Shown here: positions 1 through 8,754 of the stretch, in pieces | Layout of the letters: every line of letters begins with the position of its first letter | Position numbering within the stretch: the stretch's first letter is position 1 | Origin: Sphingomonas sp. TREG-RG-20F-R18-01 | Lineage (GTDB): Bacteria; Pseudomonadota; Alphaproteobacteria; Sphingomonadales; Sphingomonadaceae | DNA length: 64,000 nucleotides | Direction of reading: 5' to 3' | Assembly (NCBI RefSeq): GCF_022662475.1 | Contig: NZ_JAKNQQ010000002.1 | Span: forward strand, 248,001-312,000 | The notes under the pieces: model-generated | Told to the model about the DNA's origin: nothing | Databases searched by the model: none | The model's input: only the letters and a program-made list of their open reading frames with translations | Translations under genes and position numbers: made by a program

Positions 1-212
1 GTCGCACAGAGCGCGGCACAGGTCGCGGTTCCGCGCCACCAGTCACGCGAGCCGATCCGTGTGCCAAGATCGGGAACCCAGTCGATCTCCACCGCGGCGG
101 CGCGCAGCCGGTCGAACGTGCCGGGCTGTACCACCGGCACCATCGCGCGGCCGAACGACAGTGCCGTCGTGCCGCCCGCATCTTCGCTGCCGTGATCGTT
201 CCGCAAGAACAA
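1..212 (-). CDS. N-terminal part of a probable M23-family metallopeptidase (runs off the window)
   Basis: The reverse strand is open from a TTG at 212 to the window edge and reads MFLRNDHGSEDAG, then a stretch ending in VPDLGTRIGSRDWWRG and a hydrophobic start at the edge. From memory, sphingomonad M23 (LytM-type) peptidases carry a soluble N-terminal head with this G-S-x-x-W-W-R-G motif just before a membrane segment, so the catalytic domain would lie outside the window. A purine-rich GGGGGGCGG lies a few bases upstream of the TTG and could be the ribosome binding site. No ATG in frame is available nearby. The family call rests on the head motif only and is tentative. The gene diverges from the helicase gene. 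Confidence 0.55.
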   Translation of the reverse strand, partial: MFLRNDHGSEDAGGTTALSFGRAMVPVVQPGTFDRLRAAAVEIDWVPDLGTRIGSRDWWRGTATCAALCA

Positions 213-476
213 GGCTGAACCGCCCCCCGAAAATCGTACAGCGCTGCCCGATGTCGCCCCGCAGCGTCGGGCCAAGGGACTGTGGCGGGGAATCGCTAAA
301 GTCAAATTAACTGCGGACAATAGCGGATCGCGCTGCGGCGAACCGTTCGACGGGTAAGACAGGGCGCGGAACCAGACGCGGGCGGCTGGTCTGCTGCAGG
401 TAGGCGTTGAGCGGCCGCGTATTTTCGAACGACAATGGTTGCGCAATCGTCTTCTCGACGCGATGTTGGGTGCGTC

Positions 477-2993
477 ATGCAACGCGATCACGACAGCACC
501 GTCACCGCGGTGCTCGGGCCGACCAACACCGGCAAGACGCATCTGGCGGTCGAGCGGATGTGCGGCCATTCGAGCGGCATGATCGGCTTTCCGCTGCGCC
601 TGCTGGCGCGCGAAGTCTATGACCGGGTCGTCAAGATCAAGGGTGCGAACCGCGTCGCGCTGATCACTGGCGAAGAGAAGATCGTCCCCAAGGACGCGCG
701 CTGGTTTCTGTGCACCGCCGAATCGATGCCGGTCGACCGCGACCTTGCGTTCGTTGCCGTCGATGAAGCGCAATTGGGCGCGGACATGGAGCGCGGCCAC
801 GTCTTCACCGACCGCATCCTGCGCGCGCGGGGCCGGGAAGAGACGATGTTGCTCGGCTCGGAGGCGCTGCGCCCGATGGTCAAGGCGCTCGTCCCCGGAA
901 TCGAGATCATGAACCGCCCGCGCTTCTCGACGCTGAGCTATGCCGGCGCGAAGAAGATCAGCCGCCTCCCCAAACGCTCCGCGATCGTCGCGTTCAGCGC
1001 GGAGGAAGTCTATGCGGTCGCCGAGATGCTGCGGCGGCTGCGCGGCGGCGCGGCGGTGGTGATGGGTGCACTGTCGCCGCGCACCCGCAACGCGCAGGTC
1101 GCGATGTTCCAGGCGGGCGAGGTCGATTATCTCGTCGCGACCGATGCGATCGGGATGGGGCTCAACATGGATGTCACCCATGTCGCCTTCGCCAGCCTCA
1201 ACAAGTTCGACGGCCACCGCCAGCGTCGCCTTACCGTCGCCGAAATGGCGCAGATCGCGGGGCGCGCGGGGCGGCACCAGCGCGACGGGACGTTCGGCGC
1301 GTTGGTCGAGGAAGGGCCGGGGGCGTTCGCGCCCGAGGAAGTGCTCGCGATCGAGGAGCATCGCTTCCCGCCGCTCGAGCATCTCTACTGGCGCGAGGGC
1401 GAGCCCGATTTCTCGAGCATCGCCGCGCTGATCGCGAGCCTCGAAGCGAAGCCCGAGAACCGCCGTCTGCGTGCGGCACCGCAATCGGTCGATCTCGCCG
1501 TCCTGAAGCGGATGGCGGAGGAGGACTGGGTCCGTGCCCGCGCGCGGCATCCGCTGATGGTCGCGCGGCTGTGGGCGGCGTGCGGGCTGCCCGATTTCCG
1601 CAAATTGGGCGTCGACCCGCATACCCGCTTCGTCGCGCGCATTTTTGGGCATCTGAGCGAGGGGCAGGGGCATATCCCGCACCAGTGGTTCGCGGCGGAA
1701 CTCGCGCGGCTCGATACGGTCGCGGGCGACGTCGAAACACTCGCCGGACGGATCGCAGCGGCGCGGAGCTGGGCGTATATCGCCAACCGGGTCGACTGGC
1801 TCGCCGACCCTGCGCATTGGGCCGCCCGCGCGAGCGCGGTCGAGGAACGGCTGTCGGATGCGCTCCATTCGAGCCTGACGCAGCGGTTCGTCGACAAGCG
1901 CACGACGTTGCTGATGCGGCAGATCGGCGCGGACCCCCGGATGTTGCCCGTCACGATCGGCGCCGAGGGCGAGGTGATGGTCGAGGACCATGCGATCGGT
2001 CGGCTCGACGGGTTCCGCTTCACCGTCGCCGCCGATGCACGCGCGAGCGACAAGCGGATGCTGCTCGCCGCCGCCGAGCGGCGGCTGGGGGACGAGCGGG
2101 GCAAGCGCGGGACCGCGCTGGCGGAGGCGGCGGACGCCGACCTGTCGCTGCGGACCGACGCGGGGGAGACCCCGGTGCTGGTATGGAGCGGCTTCACCGT
2201 CGCGACCTTTGCGCCCGGGCAAAGCCTGGTGCGCCCACGGATCCTGCTCGACCGCGCGCTCGATTGCCTCGATGTCGCCTTGCGCGCGAAGATCGAACTG
2301 CGATTGCGCGGCTGGTTCGGCGATGCGGTCGCGCGCGCGCTGCCGGGACCGGTGCTGCTCGATTCGGTCCAGCGCGATCCGGCCGCGAGCCCGGCGTCGC
2401 GCGCGGTTGCGGCGGCGCTGGTCGCGGGGGGCGGGATGGTCGCGCGGAGCGAGGTGGTCGCGGTGCTCGACAAGCTCGACGGCGTTGCGCGGAAGGCGTT
2501 CCGCCGCGCGGGGGTGACGATCGGTGCGCTCGACCTGTTCGATCCGCGCCTGCTCAAGCCCGCCGCCGCGCGGTGGCGGCGCGCGCTGTTCGCGATCCGC
2601 GAGGGGCGAGCCATTGCGGAAGCGCCGCGCGAAGGTGCGAGCGTACTGGCACGCGGCGTGCCCGGTGCGACGCTCGCGGACGGCTATCGCCCGATCGCGG
2701 CGCAGGCGGTGCGGATCGACCTGATCGAACGGATCGCGCGCGCGGCGCACGATGCGCGCGGTGCGGCGGGACGCCAGCCGTTCGCGCTCGACCCGGCGCT
2801 GGCGCTGTCGATGGGGCTGACCCCGCCGACGATCGAGAAACTGATGGCTGGGTTCGGCTTCCGTCCCGCCCCCGCTGCAGCCGAGGACGCGGTGCCGCGC
2901 TGGATCTGGCGTGGGCTGCCGACCGTCCGACCCGTCGCCGCGCCGCGCGGCACGCACTTTGCGGCGCTCGCCGATCTGGCGGTGCATGGCTGA
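477..2993 (+). CDS. SUV3-like DExQ-box RNA/DNA helicase
   Basis: The 838-residue product is a superfamily 2 helicase of the SUV3/Ski2-like type. The Walker A motif GPTNTGKT lies about 14 residues from the chosen start, the DEAQ Walker B box follows at about residue 96, and the second RecA domain carries ATDAIGMGLNMDVTHVAF and QIAGRAGR (motifs V and VI). The long alanine- and arginine-rich C-terminal half is typical of alphaproteobacterial members. An ATG at 435 would add 14 residues (MVAQSSSRRDVG), but ATG 477 (MQRDHDST) leaves the usual short N-terminus before Walker A. Mitochondrial SUV3 works in RNA turnover; the bacterial role is not defined. The stop codon overlaps the start of the S4 gene, so the two are probably co-translated. 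Confidence 0.88.
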   Translation: MQRDHDSTVTAVLGPTNTGKTHLAVERMCGHSSGMIGFPLRLLAREVYDRVVKIKGANRVALITGEEKIVPKDARWFLCTAESMPVDRDLAFVAVDEAQLGADMERGHVFTDRILRARGREETMLLGSEALRPMVKALVPGIEIMNRPRFSTLSYAGAKKISRLPKRSAIVAFSAEEVYAVAEMLRRLRGGAAVVMGALSPRTRNAQVAMFQAGEVDYLVATDAIGMGLNMDVTHVAFASLNKFDGHRQRRLTVAEMAQIAGRAGRHQRDGTFGALVEEGPGAFAPEEVLAIEEHRFPPLEHLYWREGEPDFSSIAALIASLEAKPENRRLRAAPQSVDLAVLKRMAEEDWVRARARHPLMVARLWAACGLPDFRKLGVDPHTRFVARIFGHLSEGQGHIPHQWFAAELARLDTVAGDVETLAGRIAAARSWAYIANRVDWLADPAHWAARASAVEERLSDALHSSLTQRFVDKRTTLLMRQIGADPRMLPVTIGAEGEVMVEDHAIGRLDGFRFTVAADARASDKRMLLAAAERRLGDERGKRGTALAEAADADLSLRTDAGETPVLVWSGFTVATFAPGQSLVRPRILLDRALDCLDVALRAKIELRLRGWFGDAVARALPGPVLLDSVQRDPAASPASRAVAAALVAGGGMVARSEVVAVLDKLDGVARKAFRRAGVTIGALDLFDPRLLKPAAARWRRALFAIREGRAIAEAPREGASVLARGVPGATLADGYRPIAAQAVRIDLIERIARAAHDARGAAGRQPFALDPALALSMGLTPPTIEKLMAGFGFRPAPAAAEDAVPRWIWRGLPTVRPVAAPRGTHFAALADLAVHG

Positions 2994-3318
2994 AGCCTTC
3001 CCCCGCGGCCCGAGCATGCGGCTCGACTGTTTCCTCTGGTTCGCCCGGATCGTGAAGACGCGCGGCATCGCGCAGGGGATGGCCGCGAGCGGGCGGTTGC
3101 GGATCGACGGGCGCGCGGTCGACCGGCCGGCTGCTGCGGTGCGGATCGGCAGCGTGCTCGCCTTCGTCACCCCGTCTGGCCGGGTCCGCGCGATCCGCGT
3201 CGAATGCCTTCCCGAACGGCGCGGACCGCCCGATGCGGGGCGGTCCTGCTACACCGACCTCATTGAAAATGACCGAACAGGCACTGCAATCATTGACGAG
3301 GCGGGCGCTCGGGCATAG
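2986..3318 (+). CDS. RNA-binding S4 domain protein (Hsp15-like)
   Basis: The 110-residue protein begins MAEAFPRGPSMRLDCFLWFA, and its first half matches an S4 RNA-binding domain: MRLDCFLWFARIVKTR, then GRLRIDGRAV and a lysine-poor, arginine-rich loop. The Hsp15 (HslR) family binds structured RNA and recycles stalled 50S subunits; that role is an inference here. The ATG at 2986 overlaps the helicase stop (2991-2993) by 8 bases, indicating translational coupling. The region after residue 75 has no recognised domain. The coupling of an SUV3-like helicase and an S4 protein suggests a joint role in RNA handling. Confidence 0.85.
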   Translation: MAEAFPRGPSMRLDCFLWFARIVKTRGIAQGMAASGRLRIDGRAVDRPAAAVRIGSVLAFVTPSGRVRAIRVECLPERRGPPDAGRSCYTDLIENDRTGTAIIDEAGARA

Positions 3319-3351
3319 CAGCGTCGGGTTCGTTGCTCCGGGAGTTACCTA

Positions 3352-3693
3352 ATGACCTACGTCGTCACCGATGCCTGCATCAAGTGCAAGTACATGGACT
3401 GCGTCGAGGTGTGCCCGGTCGACTGCTTCTACGAAGGCGAGAACATGCTGGTCATCAACCCCAGCGAATGCATCGATTGCGGCGTGTGCGAGCCCGAGTG
3501 CCCCGCCGAAGCGATCCTGCCCGATACCGAGAGCGGCCTCGAGCCGTGGCTGGAACTCAACACGACCTTCTCGAGCCAGTGGCCCAACGTCACGCGCAAG
3601 GCGGATCAGACTCCGGCCGACGCGGACGACCACAAGGGCGAGACCGGCAAGTACGACAAATATTTCTCGGCGGAGCCCGGCACGGGCGACTGA
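3352..3693 (+). CDS. fdxA: 7Fe ferredoxin FdxA
   Basis: The 113-residue protein has the cysteine pattern of a 7Fe ferredoxin with one [3Fe-4S] and one [4Fe-4S] cluster: Cys 9, 12, 17, 21, 25, 40, 43, 46 and 50. The second cluster motif reads [11 protein letters not shown]. The C-terminal extension of about 55 residues ([13 protein letters not shown], then an acidic tail) is typical of alphaproteobacterial FdxA. It is a soluble cytoplasmic electron carrier. The ATG at 3352 follows GGGAG at 3340-3344. It lies between the S4 gene and carD, an arrangement common in this order. Confidence 0.96.
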   Translation: MTYVVTDACIKCKYMDCVEVCPVDCFYEGENMLVINPSECIDCGVCEPECPAEAILPDTESGLEPWLELNTTFSSQWPNVTRKADQTPADADDHKGETGKYDKYFSAEPGTGD

Positions 3694-3765
3694 TCCGTTT
3701 CGGATCTGTCAGAATGGGACGGTGCGCGGCGTTTTGCGACGCCCGCGCGGTGCGTCCGGCGACCT

Positions 3766-3794
3766 TTGGCTGGTAATTTTATTACGACTATGTT
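3766..3794 (+). promoter_or_regulatory. Candidate sigma-70-type promoter of carD
   Basis: TTGGCT (3766-3771) and TATGTT (3789-3794) are separated by 17 bases in the AT-richest part of this intergenic space. If used, it would give a leader of about 135 nucleotides before the carD ATG. The leader contains short inverted repeats such as TGCAG/CTGCA near 3873-3888. No experimental support is available. Confidence 0.4.
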
Positions 3795-3937
3795 AAACGG
3801 GGGATGACGGACGGCGCCATCAGCGCTTTCCGGCACGGAGACGTACCAACCCACACACCCCCCGCGTGCGCTGATGCAGCTTTGCTGCAAGAAGTGCGTT
3901 GCACCGGGATACCCGGTTCACAGAAAGGTCTAACGGA

Positions 3938-4471
3938 ATGGCTGCCAAGGCGCTGTCCTTCGACGTCGGCGATTATGTCGTTTACCCAAAGCACGGCGTT
4001 GGCCGTGTGATCGAGCTCCAGCGGCAGGAAATCGCCGGAATGCAGCTCGAACTCTATGTTCTGCGGTTCGAAAAAGAGCGCATGACGCTGCGCGTTCCCA
4101 CCAACAAGGCCGAAAGCGTCGGGATGCGCAAGCTGTCGAGCGACAAGACGTTGCGCGAGGCGCTCGAAACGTTGACCGGCAAGCCGCGCGTCAAGCGCAC
4201 CATGTGGTCACGCCGTGCGCAGGAATATGAAGCGAAGATCAATTCGGGCGACCTCGTGTCGATCGCCGAAGTGGTCCGCGACCTGTTCCGCGCCGACGAC
4301 CAGCCCGAGCAGAGCTATTCCGAGCGGCAGATCTTCGAGGGCGCGACCAGCCGACTCGCGCGCGAACTCGCCGCGATGGAGCAGGTCGACGAGCCGACCG
4401 CGCAGGAGAAGATCCTCGAGATTCTCCGCAAGGCGGCCGCGATCCACAACAAGGATAAGGCGCCGGCCTGA
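3938..4471 (+). CDS. CarD family transcriptional regulator
   Basis: The 177-residue protein starts MAAKALSFDVGDYVVYPKHG, the hallmark of the CarD/CdnL RNA-polymerase-interacting domain (CarD_TRCF RID). It is followed by an alpha-helical DNA-binding C-terminal domain (residues about 75-165) with SRRAQEYEAKINSGDL and LARELAAMEQVD. CarD proteins bind the RNA polymerase beta subunit and stabilise open complexes at growth-related promoters. The ATG at 3938 is preceded by AAAGG at 3924-3928. In-frame codons upstream have no good ribosome binding site. A terminator lies 20 bases after the stop. Confidence 0.95.
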   Translation: MAAKALSFDVGDYVVYPKHGVGRVIELQRQEIAGMQLELYVLRFEKERMTLRVPTNKAESVGMRKLSSDKTLREALETLTGKPRVKRTMWSRRAQEYEAKINSGDLVSIAEVVRDLFRADDQPEQSYSERQIFEGATSRLARELAAMEQVDEPTAQEKILEILRKAAAIHNKDKAPA

Positions 4472-4491
4472 CCCGCTCACGGGTTTGTGCT

Positions 4492-4525
4492 AAAAGGGGC
4501 GGCCGGCAACGGTCGCCCCTTTTTG
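4492..4525 (+). terminator. Rho-independent terminator after carD
   Basis: AAAAGGGGCG (4492-4501) pairs with CGCCCCTTTT (4514-4523) around a 12-base loop and is followed by further T residues. It ends the carD transcript. Confidence 0.85.
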
Positions 4526-4601
4526 CGTTTGCGCAAACTCTTCCTTTGCAATGGAACGCGCTGGGTGTATTGTTTGCACAACACACAGGGAGTTCCTTGC
4601 C

Positions 4602-5327
4602 ATGCGTTTCAACCGCCTGTTCGTCACCGCTCTGTCGCTCACGCTGCCCGTCGCGGCCTGTTCATCGAACGCCAGCGCGGGGGATCGCGTGGCGGGAACA
4701 ACGCAAAGCTTCCAGATCGCGAACTTTTCCGGGGTGGCGCTGCAGGGATCGGACGATGTCGACGTGCGGGTCGGGACCGGCTTTTCGGTCAGGGCCGAAG
4801 GGCCCGCCGCCGAGCTTGCGCAACTCCGCATCGTTCGGGACGGGGATACGCTACGGATCGACCGCAAGCCACGGACCGGGTTCGGATGGACTAGCAGCCG
4901 GGGCGTGAAGGTCTTCGTGACGATGCCGCGGATCATCGCGGCGGAAGTGCGCGGATCGGGCGACATGGCGATCGACCGGGTCGAGGGCAGCCGGTTCGCG
5001 GCGGCGGCGGTCGGGTCGGGGAATTTGCGCATCGCCGCGATCACGACGGGGCAGGCGACGCTGGCGGCGCGTGGCTCGGGCGATCTCACCGCGGCCGGGG
5101 CGGTCGACCAGCTCACCGCCGCCGTGACCGGGTCCGGCGCGATCAATGCGCCGGGGCTGAAGGCGCGCAGCGCGGTCGTGGCGCTGCGCGGGTCCGGCGA
5201 CCTGCGCGCCACCGTCACCGGCACGGCGACCGTGGCACTCAGCGGATCGGGCGATATCGATCTCGGGCGGCAGGCGCGCTGCACGATCAGCAAGTCCGGG
5301 TCGGGCGACGTGCGGTGCGGCGGGTGA
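4602..5327 (+). CDS. DUF2807 (GIN-domain) lipoprotein
   Basis: The 241-residue protein starts MRFNRLFVTALSLTLP and has a lipobox ending V-A-A-C at Cys20, so it is a predicted lipoprotein. The mature part is a DUF2807/GIN domain, a parallel beta-helix in known family structures. It shows at least seven G-S-G-(D/N/A) turns (VRGSGDMAI, VGSGNLRI, RGSGDLT, TGSGAIN, RGSGDLR, SGSGDID, SGSGDVR) about 18-20 residues apart. The function is unknown; family members are envelope proteins, some suggested to be head-associated adhesion or autotransport-like. The ATG 4602 follows ACAGGGAG. A second, more diverged member follows after 44 bases. Confidence 0.85.
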   Translation: MRFNRLFVTALSLTLPVAACSSNASAGDRVAGTTQSFQIANFSGVALQGSDDVDVRVGTGFSVRAEGPAAELAQLRIVRDGDTLRIDRKPRTGFGWTSSRGVKVFVTMPRIIAAEVRGSGDMAIDRVEGSRFAAAAVGSGNLRIAAITTGQATLAARGSGDLTAAGAVDQLTAAVTGSGAINAPGLKARSAVVALRGSGDLRATVTGTATVALSGSGDIDLGRQARCTISKSGSGDVRCGG

Positions 5328-5371
5328 TACAACGGCTTGCCGCATCCCGGAATCGCGGCGATGCCCTGCAG

Positions 5372-6088
5372 ATGACAACTGTCCGCCTGTTCATTGTGCT
5401 TCTCCTCGTTGCACCCGGTGTTGCATCGGCCGCGACCGGCCGATCCTATGTCGTCACCGACTACGACCGGATCCGCGTCGACGGGCCGTTCGACGTTGCC
5501 CTGACGACCCGCACCGCCCCATCGGCGCGCGCGGACGGCCCGGCGGAGGCGAGCGACGCGATCGACATCCGGGTTGAGGGGCGGACGCTCGTCGTGCGGG
5601 CAGGCAGCCGTGGCTGGGGCGAAGTCCCGCGGCACGGGGCGGCGAAACCCCTGGTGATCCGGCTGGGTGTCCCGATGCTGCGCGGCGCGACCGTGGTCGG
5701 GGGCGGGCGGCTCGCGGTGGCGGGGCCGTTCCGCGCGCAGCGGATCGACCTGCAGGTGACGGGGAGCGGATCGATCGATGCGACCGCGCTCGATGGCGAC
5801 GAGCTCAACGCGACGCTGCTCGGGTCGGGGGCGATGACGCTCGGCGGTCGGGGCGGGCGGGTGCGGCTGCTGACCAGCGGGCCCGGAGGAATCGATGCGA
5901 CGGCGCTACGGAGCGATGCGTTGACCGTGCGGCTCGACGGGTCGGGGACGATCAAGGCGACCGCGCGCTACACCGCCGATGCGACGAGCACCGGGCTTGG
6001 CGCGGTGACGGTCTATGGCAAGCCGACCTGTCGGGTTTCGGCGGCCGCGACGGGACCGATCCGGTGCGGGCTGGATGCGGTGCCGTAA
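5372..6088 (+). CDS. DUF2807-like secreted beta-helix protein
   Basis: The 238-residue product begins MTTVRLFIVLLLVAPGVASA, a Sec signal peptide with a likely signal peptidase I site after ASA. The remainder (DYDRIRVDGPFDVALTTR, GSGSIDATALDGDELNATL, DGSGTIKATARYT) is a weaker copy of the G-S-G-turn beta-helix seen in the preceding lipoprotein. Unlike its neighbour it lacks a lipobox, so it should be periplasmic or exported. The start at 5372 was chosen because it opens directly on the signal peptide. A GTG at 5315 inside the previous gene would place 19 charged residues before it. The pair is likely one operon of duplicated origin; function is unknown. Confidence 0.82.
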   Translation: MTTVRLFIVLLLVAPGVASAATGRSYVVTDYDRIRVDGPFDVALTTRTAPSARADGPAEASDAIDIRVEGRTLVVRAGSRGWGEVPRHGAAKPLVIRLGVPMLRGATVVGGGRLAVAGPFRAQRIDLQVTGSGSIDATALDGDELNATLLGSGAMTLGGRGGRVRLLTSGPGGIDATALRSDALTVRLDGSGTIKATARYTADATSTGLGAVTVYGKPTCRVSAAATGPIRCGLDAVP

Positions 6089-6137
6089 GGGGGCGTCTCG
6101 GGGACTGGGTGGAGGACAACCCCGGTATTGGAGTCCG

Positions 6138-6551
6138 TCAGATCAGCCCCAACGCCGCCAGCTTGCCGATCAGCGCCGCCGGCATCGCATCCCCCACCAG
6201 CACGTCACCGCCGAGATCGGCGGGCGCATCGCCCGGCTCGAGATAGCGCCACCCCTGGTGCGCGCGCTTGGGGCGGCCTTCCGTGAGCACCAGCGCCGGA
6301 TCGATGTGGATCGCGACGCGCCCGCCCTCGGCCTCGCCGAAGCCGAGAATCGGCGAGCGTGCCACCAGCGTGTGCTTGATGATCCAGTAGAGCGACCCGC
6401 CCTTTTCGCCCTCCCGCACGATCTCCTCGTGCCGCTTGGGCAAATAGCGCGTGGTGAGGAACACCGGCCCGTCCGCGGCACGTTGCTTGAGCCGTTCGGC
6501 GAGATGGTCGAGGCTCGTCGCGCCGAACGCAACCTTGGTCAAATGCAACAT
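6138..6551 (-). CDS. DUF1489 family protein
   Basis: The 137-residue protein begins MLHLTKVAFGATSLDHLAER and contains TRYLPKRHEE, GGSLYWIIKHTLVARSPIL and KRAHQGWRYLE, which are conserved blocks of DUF1489. The family is restricted to alphaproteobacteria and has no assigned function; it is cytoplasmic by sequence. ATG 6551 was chosen over an upstream in-frame start because homologues begin at MLHL. It lies 25 bases downstream of mgtE on the same strand, so both are probably one transcript. Confidence 0.88.
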   Translation of the reverse strand: MLHLTKVAFGATSLDHLAERLKQRAADGPVFLTTRYLPKRHEEIVREGEKGGSLYWIIKHTLVARSPILGFGEAEGGRVAIHIDPALVLTEGRPKRAHQGWRYLEPGDAPADLGGDVLVGDAMPAALIGKLAALGLI

Positions 6552-6576
6552 GCAGGTGGATTTGGGCGCGGCGGGG

Positions 6577-7974
6577 TCAGCCGCCAAGCCCCCATAGCGT
6601 CGCAAGTCCCAGAAACGACAAGAAACCCATCACATCGGTCATCGTCGTGACGAACACCGCCGAGGATACCGCAGGATCGACCCCGGCGCGCTCCAGCGAC
6701 ACCGGCACGAGCACGCCCGCCAGCCCGGCGACCAGATTGTTGATGATCATCGCCATCGCGATCACGATCGCTAGCCCGATATTGCCGAACGCGAGATAGG
6801 TCCCGCTCCCGACCAGCACCCCGAGCATCGCGCCATTGGCGGCGGCGATGCGGAATTCGCGCAGGATCATCCGCGCGGTGTTGGAGCTGGTCAGCTGGTT
6901 GGTCGCGAGCGCGCGCACGACGACTGCGAGCGTCTGCGTGCCCGCATTGCCGCCCATCCCCGACACGATCGGCATCAGCACCGCAAGCAGTGCGAACCGC
7001 GCGATTTCGCCCTGGAACGCGCCGACCACCGACGCCGCGAGCATCGCGGTGCCGAGGTTGACGACCAGCCAGGTGATCCGCGTCCGCACCGTCAGCAGGA
7101 TCGGTTCGTTGATGTCGCCATCGCCCGCGCCCGACAAGCGGAGGATATCCTCGCCCGCTTCCTCGGAGATGATGTGGACGATGTCGTCAACCGTGATCAT
7201 CCCGACCAGCCGCCCGCCGGGGTCGACCACCGCCGCCGAGATCAGCGCATATTTCTGGAAGCGCAGCGCGACCTCTTCCTGGTCCATGTCGACCGGGATC
7301 AGCGTCTGCTCGCGCTGCATCACGTCGCCGATGCCGATCCCGCGCGGGGTGCGCAGGATCCACGACAGCGCGACCGTGCCGATCGGCTTGTGCGCCGGGT
7401 CGACCACGAAGATTTCCCAGAAATCGGTGGTCAGCGCGTCGTGCGTGCGGAGGTAATCGAGCGTGTCGCCGACGGTCCAATGCTCGGGCACCGCGATCAG
7501 CTCGCGCTGCATCAGGCGGCCGGCGGATTCCTCGGGGTAGCTCAGCGCTTCCTCGATCGCGGCGCGATCGTCGGGGTCGAGCGCGCGGAGCACTTCGCGC
7601 TGGTCGGCGGGCTCCATGTCCTCGATGATCGCGACCGCATCGTCGGTGTCGAGTTCGGACGCGATATCCGCGACCTGCGTCGCCGAAAGCGAATCGATCA
7701 GATCCTCGCGGACGTAATCGTTCATCTCGGCGAAGACGTCGCCGTCGAGCAGGTCGGTGATCGCACTCGCGAGCGCAGCGCGGCAATCCGCCGGGGTGAG
7801 TTCGAACAGATCCGCGATATCGGCTGGGTGGAGCGGTTCGACCAGCGACCGCGCCGTCTCGGCGTCGCCCGCCTGCACCGCGTCGATCACCGCGCGAACG
7901 AACTCGGGCTTGAGCCGGTCGTCCTCGTCGAGTTGCGTCGCGTCGATTTCGGGGAGGAGCTCGGTCTCGCTCAC
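6577..7974 (-). CDS. mgtE: Magnesium transporter MgtE
   Basis: The 465-residue product has the full MgtE architecture: an N-terminal superhelical domain (residues about 30-135, ADLFELTP, EDMEPADQREVLRALDPDD), two CBS domains (about 140-265) and five membrane helices (about 290-465) with PIVSGMGGNAGTQTLAVVVRAL, which carries the pore signature. It is an Mg2+-gated inner-membrane magnesium channel. The start is a GTG at 7974, well supported by a perfect AGGAGGT six bases upstream on the coding strand. No M-box magnesium riboswitch was recognised upstream. Confidence 0.96.
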   Translation of the reverse strand: MSETELLPEIDATQLDEDDRLKPEFVRAVIDAVQAGDAETARSLVEPLHPADIADLFELTPADCRAALASAITDLLDGDVFAEMNDYVREDLIDSLSATQVADIASELDTDDAVAIIEDMEPADQREVLRALDPDDRAAIEEALSYPEESAGRLMQRELIAVPEHWTVGDTLDYLRTHDALTTDFWEIFVVDPAHKPIGTVALSWILRTPRGIGIGDVMQREQTLIPVDMDQEEVALRFQKYALISAAVVDPGGRLVGMITVDDIVHIISEEAGEDILRLSGAGDGDINEPILLTVRTRITWLVVNLGTAMLAASVVGAFQGEIARFALLAVLMPIVSGMGGNAGTQTLAVVVRALATNQLTSSNTARMILREFRIAAANGAMLGVLVGSGTYLAFGNIGLAIVIAMAMIINNLVAGLAGVLVPVSLERAGVDPAVSSAVFVTTMTDVMGFLSFLGLATLWGLGG

Positions 7975-8101
7975 GGGTGGACCTCCTGTTGCCCTTAAGC
8001 CGTTCGTCTAGCCCGATATGGGAACAAAGCCAATCGGTGGCGATTTGCCTCTGCGACGGTGCATCGCTACGGCAGCGTCAGTCCCAATTCAGGAGCCCAA
8101 C

Positions 8102-8557
8102 ATGGCCGATCTTCCCGAAACCCTGACGCTCACCCTCGACGGCGGCGACGTCGTGATCAAGCTGCGCGGCGATCTCGCGCCGCAGCACGTCGCTCGCGTC
8201 GCCGAGCTGGCGAACGACGGCTTCTACGACGGCGTGGTGTTCCACCGCGTCATCCCCGGCTTCATGGCACAGGGCGGCGACCCCACCGGCACCGGCATGC
8301 ACGGGTCGGACAAGCCCAACCTCCCTGCCGAATTCTCGAAGGAGCCGCATGTCCGCGGCGTCGCTTCGATGGCACGCACCAACGATCCGAACTCGGCGAA
8401 CAGCCAGTTCTTCATCTGCTTCGACGACGCACGTTTCCTCGACGGCCAATACACCGTGTGGGGCCAGGTGACGTCGGGCATGGAGCACATCGACGCGCTC
8501 CCCAAGGGCGAGCCGCCGCGCGAGCCGGGCAAGATCCTGAAGGCGACCGCTGCTTAA
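8102..8557 (+). CDS. Cyclophilin-type peptidyl-prolyl cis-trans isomerase
   Basis: The 151-residue protein starts MADLPETLTLTLDGGDVVIK and has the cyclophilin core: FYDGVVFHRVIPGFMAQGGD with the catalytic arginine, GTGMHGSDKPNLPAEF, ASMARTNDPNSANSQFFIC and the final DGQYTVWGQV. It lacks a signal peptide, so it is a cytoplasmic PpiB-like enzyme. ATG 8102 is preferred over the upstream GTG-type start at 8018 because the extra 28 residues are not cyclophilin-like and a CAGGAGC motif precedes 8102. Two copies of a palindromic element lie downstream. Confidence 0.95.
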   Translation: MADLPETLTLTLDGGDVVIKLRGDLAPQHVARVAELANDGFYDGVVFHRVIPGFMAQGGDPTGTGMHGSDKPNLPAEFSKEPHVRGVASMARTNDPNSANSQFFICFDDARFLDGQYTVWGQVTSGMEHIDALPKGEPPREPGKILKATAA

Positions 8558-8568
8558 TTGCTAGTCTT

Positions 8569-8674
8569 AGCCCCTCCCCTTCAGGGGAGGGGTTGGGGTG
8601 GGGCAGTTCAGCAGAACGATGCTCTCTGCGAGGCACTTCCCCACCCCCAACCCCTCCCCTGAAGGAGAGGGGCT
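8569..8674. repeat. 106-bp palindromic intergenic element, family A, copy 1
   Basis: The unit starts and ends with inverted AGCCCCTCCCCT-type arms. Each half also carries a self-complementary CCCCTCCCCTTCAGGGGAGG, so two hairpins can form inside a larger stem. The middle, around CAGCAGAACGATGCTCTCTGCG, is less conserved between copies. A copy of the same length lies at 8755-8860 and another at 19552-19657. The position just after the cyclophilin stop could also make it act as a terminator or mRNA stabiliser. Confidence 0.9.
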
Positions 8675-8754
8675 TGAGACGTCCCGCGTACATGTGCGTG
8701 CGTGGTTAGCGGATCGATTGCTGCCTCAAAAGAATGACCGTTTTCGAATTCCTT

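Noticed and set aside
435..476. Upstream ATG of the SUV3-like helicase
   Set aside because: It would add 14 residues with no family support, and it has no ribosome binding site.
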